From JAUYQR01 sp043727195 (GTDB lineage: Bacteria > Pseudomonadota > Alphaproteobacteria > Rhodobacterales > Rhodobacteraceae): a DNA stretch of 64,000 nucleotides. Of the stretch, positions 8,709-17,258 are shown in pieces (within the stretch, counting starts at the first letter, position 1; every line of letters begins with the position of its first letter). The position numbers and the translations under genes are program-made. The notes under the pieces were generated by a model. It saw only the letters and a list, made by a program, of their open reading frames with translations, was not told the origin of the DNA and made no database searches. The stretch spans positions 1 through 64,000 of the forward strand of contig JAYSYZ010000136.1 of NCBI GenBank assembly GCA_043727195.1. The letters run 5' to 3'.

Positions 8709-9878
8709 CTACAGTGGCAGAAACTCTACCGCATCGCCGGCATGGCGCGGCGCATCGTCCACCGGCCTGATCAACAGCGCCGTCGCCTCGCCGAGGATCG
8801 ACAGCAGCGCGGAATCCTGCCGGTCGAACGGTGTGATCCGGGGTATTCCGTCGCCCGGTTCCAGCCGTGCCCGCATGTAATGGGCGCGCGGGCCGTTCGC
8901 GGGCAGGTCTAGGGCAAGGGTGGCACGGCGGGGGGTGGGGCCGACATCGGGCTGGCCCAGCATGGCGCGGATCATCGGCAGCAGGAACAGATGCCCGCAG
9001 ACAATCGCCGACACCGGGTTACCGGGCAGGCCCAGCATCGGCACGCCGTTCAGCCGCCCCGCAAGAAATGGCTTGCCGGGCCGCATGGCGATCTTCCAGA
9101 ATGCAAGGTCCAGCCCCGCCACGCGGCCCACCAGATCATGCTCGCCGACCGATGCGCCACCGATCGTCACGATCAGATCCGCGTCGCCCGCAAGGGCGAG
9201 GACGGTGGCCAGTTCCGCCGCAGTGTCGCGCGCGATGGGCAGCAGCCGCGCGATGCCGCCCTCGGCCTCGACCATCGCTTTCAGGGCAAAGCTGTTCGAG
9301 GCGATGATCTGGTCGGGGCGGGGGTCTTCGCCGGGCATCACCAACTCGTCCCCGGTGGCAATCAGCGCCACCACCGGGCGGCGGGTGACGGTCACCTCTG
9401 CCACGTTCATCGCGGCCAGCAGCGCCAGATCGTTGGGCCGCAGGCGGCGCGGCGACAAAACCGCCCCGGCGCGGAAATCCTGACCCGCGGGCCGGATATG
9501 GGTGGCCGTGTCGGCACCCGGTCTGACCGTGACCATGCGGCCGTCGGCCAGCACATCCTCCTGGATGATCACGCGTGTCGCCCCCGCCGGCACCGGGGCG
9601 CCGGTAAAGATGCGGACCGCGTCGCCCGGCCCGATGCGCCCGCCAAAGGCATGGCCCGCGCCCGCCTCTCCGATCAGGGTATAACTGGTACCGGGAACCG
9701 GATCACCCGCCACCGCGTAGCCGTCCATCGCCGAGGCGGGAAACGGCGGCTGGTCGCGCCGGGCAATGGCCGGGGCGCACATCCAGCGGCAATGCGCTGC
9801 GGCCAGCGGCGCGGTTTCCGGCGCAAGTGTCGCTACCAGCCCAAGACAACGCGCCAGCGCTTCTTCAACCGAAATCAC
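8709..9878 (-). CDS. moeA: Molybdopterin molybdotransferase MoeA
   Basis: Inserts molybdate into adenylylated molybdopterin, a late step of molybdenum cofactor synthesis in the cytoplasm. The 389 residues cover the usual MoeA domains: SAMDGYAVAG near residue 48, the MPT-binding core with TIGGASVGEHDLVG near residue 240, PGKPFLAGRLNGVPMLGLPG, and the C-terminal domain. The start ATG 9878 overlaps the moaC stop (ATGA). This window itself encodes two molybdenum cofactor users, the hydroxylase at the left edge and SoeA. Confidence 0.96.
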   Translation of the reverse strand: MISVEEALARCLGLVATLAPETAPLAAAHCRWMCAPAIARRDQPPFPASAMDGYAVAGDPVPGTSYTLIGEAGAGHAFGGRIGPGDAVRIFTGAPVPAGATRVIIQEDVLADGRMVTVRPGADTATHIRPAGQDFRAGAVLSPRRLRPNDLALLAAMNVAEVTVTRRPVVALIATGDELVMPGEDPRPDQIIASNSFALKAMVEAEGGIARLLPIARDTAAELATVLALAGDADLIVTIGGASVGEHDLVGRVAGLDLAFWKIAMRPGKPFLAGRLNGVPMLGLPGNPVSAIVCGHLFLLPMIRAMLGQPDVGPTPRRATLALDLPANGPRAHYMRARLEPGDGIPRITPFDRQDSALLSILGEATALLIRPVDDAPRHAGDAVEFLPL

Positions 9879-10369
9879 GGCGTCGCCTCGTACAGCCCGG
9901 ATTTTCCGCCATCTTTCAGGATCAGCCGGATGCCTTCGATCACCATCGACCGCTCCACCGCCTTGACCATGTCATAAACGGTCAGTGCCGCCACCGACAC
10001 GGCGGTCAGCGCCTCCATCTCTACCCCCGTCTGGCCGGAGGTCTTGACCGTCGCCTCGATCCGCACGCCGGGCAGCGCCGGGTCGGCGGTCAGTTCCACC
10101 GCCACCCTGGTTATCGGCAAGGGGTGACACAGCGGGATCAGATCCGCCGTGCGCTTGGCCGCCATGATCCCCGCCAGCCGCGCGACGGCCAGCACATCCC
10201 CCTTGGTGGCGCGGCCTTCGGTGATCAGCGTCAGCGTTGCCGCCGTCATCCGCACCACGCCTTCGGCCACCGCCACCCGGTCAGTCACCGGCTTGGCCGA
10301 CACATCCACCATGTGGGCCTGCCCCTTGGCGTCGAAATGCGACAGCGCTGGTTTGGCAGGGCCGCTCAT
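9875..10369 (-). CDS. moaC: Cyclic pyranopterin monophosphate synthase MoaC
   Basis: Converts 3',8-cyclo-7,8-dihydro-GTP to cyclic pyranopterin monophosphate, the first stable intermediate of molybdenum cofactor synthesis. 164 residues. Family signatures are present: MVDVSAKPVTDR near the N terminus, KRTADLIPLCHPLP (substrate-binding His) around residue 72, GVEMEALTAVSVAALTVYDM, and the catalytic Lys in YDMVKAV. Both ends overlap neighbours by ATGA (trpC upstream, moeA downstream), which argues for translational coupling in one transcript. Confidence 0.97.
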   Translation of the reverse strand: MSGPAKPALSHFDAKGQAHMVDVSAKPVTDRVAVAEGVVRMTAATLTLITEGRATKGDVLAVARLAGIMAAKRTADLIPLCHPLPITRVAVELTADPALPGVRIEATVKTSGQTGVEMEALTAVSVAALTVYDMVKAVERSMVIEGIRLILKDGGKSGLYEATP

Positions 10370-11178
10370 AGCCCGCCTTGCGCGGTCAGCGGGCGGGCAA
10401 GGATGCGGCGGGTCGCCGCCGCCACATCGGCCTGTCGCATCAGGCTTTCGCCGATCAGGAAACAGCGCGCGCCGTAATGCGCAAGGCCGGCCAGATCGGC
10501 GGCGCTGTACAGGCCGCTTTCGGCCACGATCATCCGGTCTTCGGGCACAAGTTGTGCAAGCCGGCGGGTGGTGTCCAGCGTCACCTCGAACGTATGCAGA
10601 TTGCGGTTGTTGATGCCGATCAGCGGCGAGGTCAGCCGCGCTGCGCGCTCCAGTTCCGCCTCGTCATGCACCTCGATCAGCACATCCATCCCGAGGGCAA
10701 TCGCCGCCCCCTCCAGTTCCGCCGCCTGGCCATCCTCCAGTGACGCCATGATCAACAGGATGCAATCGGCGTTCAGCGCGCGCGATTCGGTAACTTGCCA
10801 GGGATCATAGACAAAATCCTTGCGCAGGCAGGGCAGCGTCACCGCCGCATGGGCGGCCAGGAGGTAGTCGTCGGCCCCCTGAAACGACGGCGTGTCGGTC
10901 AACACCGAAAGGCAGGTGGCCCCGCCCGCCTCATACGCGAGGGCCAGCGCCGGCGGGTCGAAGTCGGCGCGGATCAGGCCCTTGGACGGGCTGGCCTTCT
11001 TGATTTCGGCGATCAGGCCGTAGCCTGTGGTCACCGCCTCTTTCAACGCGCGGGCAAAACCGCGCGGCGGGGCGGCAGCCTTTGCTGCGGCCTCCATTTC
11101 GGCCAGCGGGCGGGCGGCCTTGCGGGCGGCCACCTCTTCCAGCTTGTAGGCCTTGATCCGGTCCAGAATGGTGCTCAT
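10366..11178 (-). CDS. trpC: Indole-3-glycerol phosphate synthase
   Basis: Closes the indole ring in tryptophan synthesis. 270 residues, a TIM barrel. Seen: the N-terminal ILDRIKAYKLEEVAARKA, the catalytic Lys region AEIKKASPSKG, LPCLRKDFVYDPWQV, GINNRNLHTFEVTLDTT and VAESGLYSAADLAGL. Stand-alone enzyme, not fused to TrpF. Start ATG 11178 lies 9 bp after the trpD stop, and its stop overlaps the moaC start. Confidence 0.98.
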   Translation of the reverse strand: MSTILDRIKAYKLEEVAARKAARPLAEMEAAAKAAAPPRGFARALKEAVTTGYGLIAEIKKASPSKGLIRADFDPPALALAYEAGGATCLSVLTDTPSFQGADDYLLAAHAAVTLPCLRKDFVYDPWQVTESRALNADCILLIMASLEDGQAAELEGAAIALGMDVLIEVHDEAELERAARLTSPLIGINNRNLHTFEVTLDTTRRLAQLVPEDRMIVAESGLYSAADLAGLAHYGARCFLIGESLMRQADVAAATRRILARPLTAQGGL

Positions 11179-11187
11179 CGGGGTCTC

Positions 11188-12201
11188 TTACGGGTTGGTC
11201 AGGCGACGCAGCGCCTCGACCTTGGCGCGGGCGGCGCCGCTGTCGATGGCGCTGCGGGCCATGGCGACGCCGTCTTTCAGGGTGGCGGCGCGGCCGGCCA
11301 CCATCAGGGCAGCGGCGGCATTCAGCAATACGGCATCGCGGTAGGCCCCGGGCGCGCCGTCCAGCAGCGCGCGGAACGCCGCGGCATTGTCGGCGGGTGT
11401 CCCGCCCAGGATGGCTTCGAACGGGTGAAGTGGCAGGCCCGCATCTTCGGGATGCACCTCGAACATGCGCACCGCGCCATCCTCGATCGCGGCCACCTGG
11501 GTGGCGGCGGCGATGGAAACCTCGTCCGTGCCGTCACCGCCATGCACCAGCCAGGCGCGGTCTGACCCCAGCGCCAGCAGGGTTTCCGCCATCGGGCGGA
11601 TCAACGCTGCCGAAAATGCCCCAGTCAACTGGCGCTTGACCCCGGCCGGGTTGGTCAGCGGCCCGAGGATGTTAAAGATCGTCCGGGTGCCAAGCTCGGC
11701 CCGCACCGGCATGACATGCCGGATTGCCGGATGATGCATCGGGGCCATCATGAAGCCGATTCCGGCCTCGGACAGGCAGCGTTCCACCACCTCGGGGCCG
11801 ACCATGACGTTCAGGCCCATCTCGGTCAGCGCATCCGCAGCGCCGGATCTGGACGAAAGGTTGCGGTTGCCGTGCTTGGCCACGACCACCCCCGCGCCCG
11901 CCACCACAAAGGCCGTCGCGGTCGAGATGTTCAGCGTGCCCTTGCCGTCGCCGCCGGTGCCGACGATGTCCATCGCCCCGGCCGGGGCGCGCACCGCATG
12001 GCACTTGGCGCGCATCACCGTGGCGGCAGCGGCATATTCATCCACCGTCTCGCCACGCGTCCGCAGCGCCATCAGGAAGCCGCCCATCTGCGCCGGCGTC
12101 CCGAGCCCGTCAAACAGCGCGCCGAACGCCGCCTCTGCCTCGGCCCGCGTCAGGGGGCGGCTGGCAGCGATGCCGATCAGCGGTTTCAGCACATCGCTCA
12201 T
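11188..12201 (-). CDS. trpD: Anthranilate phosphoribosyltransferase
   Basis: Transfers the PRPP ribose phosphate to anthranilate, the second committed step of tryptophan synthesis. 337 residues. Seen: the PRPP/anthranilate motif IVGTGGDGKGTLNISTA around residue 79, AKHGNRNLSSRSGAADALTEMG, HHPAIRHVMPVRAELGTRT and NILGPLTNPAGVKRQL. Start ATG 12201 overlaps the trpG stop (ATGA). Confidence 0.98.
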   Translation of the reverse strand: MSDVLKPLIGIAASRPLTRAEAEAAFGALFDGLGTPAQMGGFLMALRTRGETVDEYAAAATVMRAKCHAVRAPAGAMDIVGTGGDGKGTLNISTATAFVVAGAGVVVAKHGNRNLSSRSGAADALTEMGLNVMVGPEVVERCLSEAGIGFMMAPMHHPAIRHVMPVRAELGTRTIFNILGPLTNPAGVKRQLTGAFSAALIRPMAETLLALGSDRAWLVHGGDGTDEVSIAAATQVAAIEDGAVRMFEVHPEDAGLPLHPFEAILGGTPADNAAAFRALLDGAPGAYRDAVLLNAAAALMVAGRAATLKDGVAMARSAIDSGAARAKVEALRRLTNP

Positions 12202-12785
12202 GCAGGAACCCGGGCCCGCGCAGCATCGAGGAAGTTGCGCAACAGCTGGTGGCCATGTTCGGATGCGATGCTTTCAGGGTGGAACTGCACGCCCTCGATC
12301 ATGTGGCGGCGATGCCGCAGCCCCATGATCGTGCCATCCTCCAGCCAGGCGGTAACCTCAAGCTCGGCCGGCAGACTGGCGCGCTCCACCACCAGCGAAT
12401 GGTATCGGGTGGCAACGAAAGGCGAGGGCAGGCCACCGAACACGCCCTGGCCCTGATGGTGCATGCTGCCCATCTTGCCGTGCACGATTTCGTGGCAGCG
12501 GATGACCTTGCCGCCAAACGCCTCGCCGATGGTCTGGTGGCCAAGGCAGACCCCCAAGAGCGGGATGTCGGCGGCAGCGGCGGCCCGGGTCAGCGGCAGA
12601 CAGATGCCCGCCGCCGCCGGATCGCAGGGGCCGGGCGACAGCACGATCACCTCGGGGCGCATGGCGATGACGTCCTGCACCTCCAGCGCATCGTTGCGCT
12701 TGACCACGACATCGGCCCCCAACTCGCCCAGATAATGGACGAGGTTGTAGGTAAAGCTGTCATAGTTGTCGATCAGTAGCAGCAT
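12198..12785 (-). CDS. trpG: Anthranilate synthase component II (glutamine amidotransferase)
   Basis: Class I glutamine amidotransferase that feeds ammonia to TrpE; the same subunit may also serve aminodeoxychorismate synthase (PabA role). Seen: LLIDNYDSFTYNLVHYLGE at the N terminus, the nucleophile Cys in LLGVCLGHQTIGEAFGG, and the His-x-Glu pair in GVQFHPESIASEHG. 195 residues. It heads trpG-trpD-trpC-moaC-moeA. Its partner trpE is about 14 kb away, so the subunits are not co-transcribed. Confidence 0.97.
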   Translation of the reverse strand: MLLLIDNYDSFTYNLVHYLGELGADVVVKRNDALEVQDVIAMRPEVIVLSPGPCDPAAAGICLPLTRAAAAADIPLLGVCLGHQTIGEAFGGKVIRCHEIVHGKMGSMHHQGQGVFGGLPSPFVATRYHSLVVERASLPAELEVTAWLEDGTIMGLRHRRHMIEGVQFHPESIASEHGHQLLRNFLDAARARVPA

Positions 12786-13149
12786 GGCGCGTCAACCGGT
12801 TGGATGGGGCTTCCCGCGTTATCGCCGATAGGCCGGGCGGTGTAAACTGCGGGGCTGTCGGGGGGGGTGGTCGCGCGGTTGGAATCTGCGCGGTGAGGCA
12901 ATTGCGGTCGTTTCACTTACTTGTCTTGCCCGGAATCAAGGGCGAAACCCGCCGGACAGCACCTGCTTGCCCCCTGCGGGTAGGCGCTTTTGCAGCGTCA
13001 CCAGCAGAACTTCTGTGGCATGGGCTGAACCATAAACCGCCGAGAACTGCCATCCCAGCACCCACCCGGCGGGCAGGCGCTGACCTGTGTTGCAATTGAT
13101 GAATGCCTGCTTCGCCTCGCAAAACGGACCTTCAAACCGACCCGCGCCC
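12786..13149. other. 364 bp intergenic region, no gene recognised
   Basis: The stretch lies between the trpG start and the manC stop, both on the minus strand, and should hold the trpG promoter. Open frames exist on both strands. The minus-strand one ending near 12936 reads ...EAKQAFINCNTGQRLPAGW... and matches no family I recognise, so I do not call it. I see no tandem Trp codons of a trp leader peptide and no convincing terminator. Confidence 0.5.
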
Positions 13150-14637
13150 TCAGCCCCGGGCGTACCGGTCCTCAAAGCGGGTGATGTCATCTTCGCCAAG
13201 GTAGGTGCCGGTCTGCACCTCGATCAGCACCATCGGCACCCGGCCGGGGTTTTCCAGCCGGTGCTTTGCCCCAAGCGGCACGTAGATCGACTGGTTTTCG
13301 GTCACCAGGCTGACCGCGCCGGCCACTGTGGCCTTGGCGGTGCCTTGCACGACGATCCAGTGTTCCGCCCGGTGCAGATGCGATTGCAACGACAGCGCCG
13401 CACCGGGATGCACATGAATGCGCTTGACCTGAAACCGGTCGCCCGCGCCAATCGTTTCGTACCAGCCCCAGGGCCGGTGATCACGGTCAAAGGCGGTGGC
13501 CTGTCGCGCGCCTTTGGCCCGCAAAACCTCGACCGCCAGCCTGACCGACTGGGCCGACCCAAGATCCGCCACCATCACCGCGTCCCGCATGGCCACCGCG
13601 ACCACGTTCTTCAACCCGATCCCGATCAGTTCCACCCCGTCATGGTCCGACCGCAAAAGCGTGTCTTCGCACCCCATCGCCGTCGCCCGCCCCTGCACGG
13701 CCGTGCCTGTGTCATCACGCGCAGCTTCTGCCCAGACCGCGGCCCAGGATCCAAGGTCCGTCCAGCGCCCCTCAAAGCGCACGACCGACAGGTTCGCGGC
13801 CCGTTCCATGATCGCATGATCGATGGAGATGTTTGAGACCCCGGCCCAAGGCCCCGCCGCAAGCCGCACAAAGCCAAGGTCCGATTGCGCCGCCGCCAGC
13901 GCCGCCTCGGCGGCCACCAACACATCGGGCACATGCGCGCGCGCAGCCGCGATCAGCACATCGGCGCGCATCAGGAACATCCCTGCATTCCACAAACAGC
14001 GCGGATCGGCCAGCAATGCTTCGGCCACCGCGGCCGCAGGTTTTTCGATAAACCGGGTCAGCGCCTGCACCCCCGGATGGGTCACCGGGCCGCATTCCAG
14101 CCAGCCATATCCGGTTTCGGCATGGGTGGGGGCGATGCCAAAGGTGACAATCCGGCCCGCACGTGCGGCCACTGCCCCCCGGTCTACCGCCGCGCGGAAC
14201 GCCGCTGCATCGGCCACCATCTGATCCGACGGCACCAGCAGCATCAGCGCCTGGGGTTCCGCCAGCGCCAGCATCAGTGCTGCGGCGACGGCGGCGGGGG
14301 CAGTATTCCGCGCTTCCGGCTCGATCAGCAGCGCCTGTGCGGAAACACCCACCCCGTCCAGCTGTTCGCCGACGATGAAGCGGAAGTCTTCGCCCGTCAC
14401 CACCACCGGGGCGGCAAAGCCCGCCGCATGGAACCGCCGCGCCGCCGCCTGAAACAGGCTTTCATCACCGATCATCGGCACGAACTGTTTGGGAAACCGC
14501 GCCCGCGACACCGGCCAGAGCCGGGTTCCCGATCCGCCGGCCAAAAGCACGGGGGTGATCAATCCTGCCCCGACCCGGCCCCCCGCAATGCCCACGCGGT
14601 CGTCATAACTGCTGCCGTCCACGCTGCCCTCACCCAT
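13150..14637 (-). CDS. manC: Mannose-1-phosphate guanylyltransferase / mannose-6-phosphate isomerase (type II, bifunctional type)
   Basis: Makes GDP-mannose from mannose-1-phosphate and GTP for exopolysaccharide or LPS; the fused cupin-type isomerase domain makes mannose-6-phosphate. Seen: the nucleotidyltransferase loop LLAGGSGTRLWPVSRARFPKQ, VPSDQMVADAAAF, FIEKPAAAVAEALL, WNAGMFLMRADVL, then a C-terminal RmlC-like cupin with RPWGWYETIGAGDRFQVKRI, ALSLQSHLHRAEHWIVV and the final ENPGRVPMVLIEVQTG. The first 28 residues from ATG 14637 are not conserved in the family, so a later start (for example TTG just before ITPVLLAGG) is possible. A phosphomannomutase at 56.5 kb supplies the preceding step. 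Confidence 0.93.
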   Translation of the reverse strand: MGEGSVDGSSYDDRVGIAGGRVGAGLITPVLLAGGSGTRLWPVSRARFPKQFVPMIGDESLFQAAARRFHAAGFAAPVVVTGEDFRFIVGEQLDGVGVSAQALLIEPEARNTAPAAVAAALMLALAEPQALMLLVPSDQMVADAAAFRAAVDRGAVAARAGRIVTFGIAPTHAETGYGWLECGPVTHPGVQALTRFIEKPAAAVAEALLADPRCLWNAGMFLMRADVLIAAARAHVPDVLVAAEAALAAAQSDLGFVRLAAGPWAGVSNISIDHAIMERAANLSVVRFEGRWTDLGSWAAVWAEAARDDTGTAVQGRATAMGCEDTLLRSDHDGVELIGIGLKNVVAVAMRDAVMVADLGSAQSVRLAVEVLRAKGARQATAFDRDHRPWGWYETIGAGDRFQVKRIHVHPGAALSLQSHLHRAEHWIVVQGTAKATVAGAVSLVTENQSIYVPLGAKHRLENPGRVPMVLIEVQTGTYLGEDDITRFEDRYARG

Positions 14638-14961
14638 ATTCCCAAGGGTCAGGCTGGTGGGAAAGGGTTACCAACTGGTTAAGGAAAACGTAAGAAAGTA
14701 AGGTAATAGAAGGGCATAGAGGGTTGGCACCTTAAGGTCTTCGCCATCCCATGACCACGTTTGCCGGCGACGGGCCTGGCCCCGTCCCAGGGGTGCGACC
14801 GCCGCCACGCTATCTGTCGTAGGCCGGTCAGGCGCGGCCACTGCCGATGGTGATCACCGGGCCATTTCGCCGATGTGGCATGCGTGGGGGCGCCCGGCGA
14901 TGCCGCCACAAATCTGCCACCACTGTAAAGATCGGGAAACCGCGCGTTGCGGGATCAGCCC
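14638..14961. other. 324 bp intergenic region upstream of manC
   Basis: It lies between the tdh stop and the manC start. The part from about 14668 to 14745 is much richer in A and T than its surroundings and contains CCAACTGG (14671-14678), an imperfect palindrome inside TTACCAACTGGTTAA. This makes it a plausible manC promoter/operator. No coding region is supported, and no hairpin with a U-tract follows tdh. Confidence 0.45.
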
Positions 14962-15999
14962 TCAGCGCCAGTCCAGCACCACCTTGCCCGACAGCCCCGA
15001 CCGCATCGCCGCAAAACCCGCTTCGAACTCCGCCACCTTGAAGCGGTGGGTGATGACACGGCGCACATCCAGCCCGTTTTCCAGCATCGCGATCATCTTG
15101 TACCAGGTCTCGAATATCTCGCGCCCGTAGACACCCTTGATCGTGATCGCCTTGAACACGATCCGGCTCCAGTCGACCGGGGATTTGCCCGGCGGGATGC
15201 CCAGCATGGCGATGCGCCCGCCCATCACCATCGCCTCGACCATCTGATCCAGCGCCTGCTGGTTGCCGCTCATTTCCATGCCGACATCAAAGCCCTGCAC
15301 CAGTTTCAGGCGGTGCATCACGTCGCGCAGATCTTCTTCGGCCACATTCACCGGCGTCACTTGGGCCACTTCGGCCGCCAGCGCCAGCCGCGCGGGGTTT
15401 ACGTCGGTGATCACCACATGGCGCGCGCCGACATGCCGGGCCACTGCGGCAGCCATGATCCCGATGGGCCCGGCGCCGGTGATCAGCACATCCTCGCCGA
15501 TCAGGTCAAACGACAGGGCGGTGTGCACGGCATTGCCCAGCGGGTCCAGGATCGCCCCGATCTCGTCATCGATCGCATCCGGCAGCGGCACCACGTTGAA
15601 CGCGGGCAGCCGCAGGTATTGCGCGAAGGCCCCGGGTTCATTCACCCCGATGCCGCGCGTTTCTGGGTCAAGGTGAAACCGGCCTGACCGGCTTTGCCGG
15701 CTGGTCTTGCCGATCAGATGGCCTTCGCCGGAACAGCGCTGACCGATGCTCAACCCCTCGACATCGCGGCCCAGCTCCACGATCTCGCCGGCAAACTCGT
15801 GCCCGGTGATCAACGGCACCGGCACCGTGCGCTGTGCCCAGTCGTCCCAGTTCCAGATATGGATATCGGTGCCGCAGATGCCGGTCTTGTTGACGCGGAT
15901 CAGCACGTCATCCGGGCCGATCTCCGGCACCGGGCGGTTTTCCATCCACAGGCCGGGTTCGGCGCGCGCCTTGACCAGCGCTTTCATCTCGTTGGTCAT
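14962..15999 (-). CDS. tdh: L-threonine 3-dehydrogenase, form without the structural-zinc cysteines
   Basis: NAD-dependent oxidation of threonine to 2-amino-3-ketobutyrate, the substrate of Kbl. 345 residues, MDR fold. Catalytic zinc ligands are present (Cys in GICGTDIHIWNWDD, His-Glu in ITGHEFAGE), and LITGAGPIGIMAAAVARH is the Rossmann motif. The lobe after SGEGHLI, where E. coli Tdh has four Cys binding structural zinc, here reads GKTSRQSRSGRFHLDPETRG and has none. As I recall, rhizobial Tdh proteins share this replacement, so it looks like a real subfamily and not damage. The start overlaps the kbl stop (ATGA). Confidence 0.95.
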   Translation of the reverse strand: MTNEMKALVKARAEPGLWMENRPVPEIGPDDVLIRVNKTGICGTDIHIWNWDDWAQRTVPVPLITGHEFAGEIVELGRDVEGLSIGQRCSGEGHLIGKTSRQSRSGRFHLDPETRGIGVNEPGAFAQYLRLPAFNVVPLPDAIDDEIGAILDPLGNAVHTALSFDLIGEDVLITGAGPIGIMAAAVARHVGARHVVITDVNPARLALAAEVAQVTPVNVAEEDLRDVMHRLKLVQGFDVGMEMSGNQQALDQMVEAMVMGGRIAMLGIPPGKSPVDWSRIVFKAITIKGVYGREIFETWYKMIAMLENGLDVRRVITHRFKVAEFEAGFAAMRSGLSGKVVLDWR

Positions 16000-17189
16000 G
16001 CCAGCACTCCGGTTGCCTTGCCCGCCGCGCGAAACGCGTCCAGCCCGAAATCGAGGTCATCCGTGGTCAGCGCCGCGCTCATCTGGGTGCGGATGCGCGC
16101 CTGCCCCTTGGGAACCACGGGGAAGAAGAATCCCGCCACATGCACCCCGCGCGTGGCAAGGTCCGCAGCCATCGCCTGCGCCAGCCCGGCCTCGCCCAGC
16201 ATCACGGGAATGATCGGGTGCCCGCCGGGCAGCAGGGTAAAGCCAGCCTCCGTCAGCCCCGCGCGCCAGTAGGTCGCATTGGCCACAAGGCGGGCGCGCA
16301 GATCATCCGCCGCTTCGATGATCTCAAGTGCTGTCAGCGCCGCGCCGACCACCGCCGGCGGCAGCGCGTTGGAGAACAGGTAGGGCCGCGCCCGCTGGCG
16401 CAGCAGGTCGATCACCGGCTGCGGCCCCGCGACATAGCCGCCAAGCGCACCGCCAAGCGCCTTGCCAAGCGTGCCGGTCAGGATATCGGCGCTGACCCCG
16501 GCCTGCGCCGGGGTGCCGCGCCCCTGCGGCCCGATGAACCCCGTGGCGTGGCAGTCATCCACCATCAAGAGCGCGCCATACGCATCCGCCAACCCCCGGA
16601 TGTCCGCAAGCCGCGCAAAATAGCCGTCCATCGAGAACACGCCGTCGGTGGCAATCATCACATGTCGCGCACCCGCCGCCCGCGCGGCCTGCAGCTGCGC
16701 CTCCAGATCGCCCATGTCGGAATTCGCATAGCGATAGCGCTGCGCCTTGCACAACCGGATGCCGTCGATGATCGAGGCGTGGTTCAGGCTGTCCGAGATG
16801 ACCGCATCTTCTGCACCCAGCAGCGGCTCGAACAGCCCGCCATTGGCATCGAAACAGGCGGCGAACAGGATCGCGTCGTCGTGGCCGAGATAGCCCGCCA
16901 GCCGCGTCTCCAGCGCCCGGTGAATATCCTGCGTCCCGCAGATGAAGCGCACGCTGGCCATCCCGAAACCATGTGCATCCATCGCGGCCTTCGCCGCCGC
17001 GATCAGGCGCGGATCATCGGCAAGGCCAAGGTAGTTGTTGGCGCACAGGTTCAGCTTCGGCCGCCCGGCCATCGCCACATGCGCGCCTTGCGGGCCGGTG
17101 ATCAGCCGCTCATGCTTCATCAACCCGTCGGCGGCGATCCCGGCCAGGGTGGCGCGCAGGTGATCCAGAAAGGCCAGCTGATCCGTCAT
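15996..17189 (-). CDS. kbl: Glycine C-acetyltransferase (2-amino-3-ketobutyrate CoA ligase)
   Basis: PLP enzyme that cleaves 2-amino-3-ketobutyrate with CoA to glycine and acetyl-CoA, completing threonine breakdown with Tdh. 397 residues. Seen: LCANNYLGLADDPRLIAAA, FGMASVRFICGTQDIHRALE, the PLP-contacting MVDDCHATGFIGPQGRGT and the Schiff-base Lys in TGTLGKALGGALGG. ATG 17189 is preceded by a GGAGG ribosome site at good spacing. Operon kbl-tdh with ATGA overlap. Confidence 0.98.
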   Translation of the reverse strand: MTDQLAFLDHLRATLAGIAADGLMKHERLITGPQGAHVAMAGRPKLNLCANNYLGLADDPRLIAAAKAAMDAHGFGMASVRFICGTQDIHRALETRLAGYLGHDDAILFAACFDANGGLFEPLLGAEDAVISDSLNHASIIDGIRLCKAQRYRYANSDMGDLEAQLQAARAAGARHVMIATDGVFSMDGYFARLADIRGLADAYGALLMVDDCHATGFIGPQGRGTPAQAGVSADILTGTLGKALGGALGGYVAGPQPVIDLLRQRARPYLFSNALPPAVVGAALTALEIIEAADDLRARLVANATYWRAGLTEAGFTLLPGGHPIIPVMLGEAGLAQAMAADLATRGVHVAGFFFPVVPKGQARIRTQMSAALTTDDLDFGLDAFRAAGKATGVLA

Positions 17190-17258
17190 GACAGAACTCC
17201 TCCGTTTTCATGGACATGCTGCTCTCAGCCGGGGGTCGTCAAGCCCGCCGATCACGGG

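Noticed and set aside
12786..13149. A trp leader peptide/attenuator before trpG
   Set aside because: No short frame with consecutive Trp codons followed by alternative hairpins could be found.
12936..13199. A small minus-strand gene in the trpG-manC gap
   Set aside because: It overlaps the manC 3' end, has no good ribosome site and no recognisable relatives.
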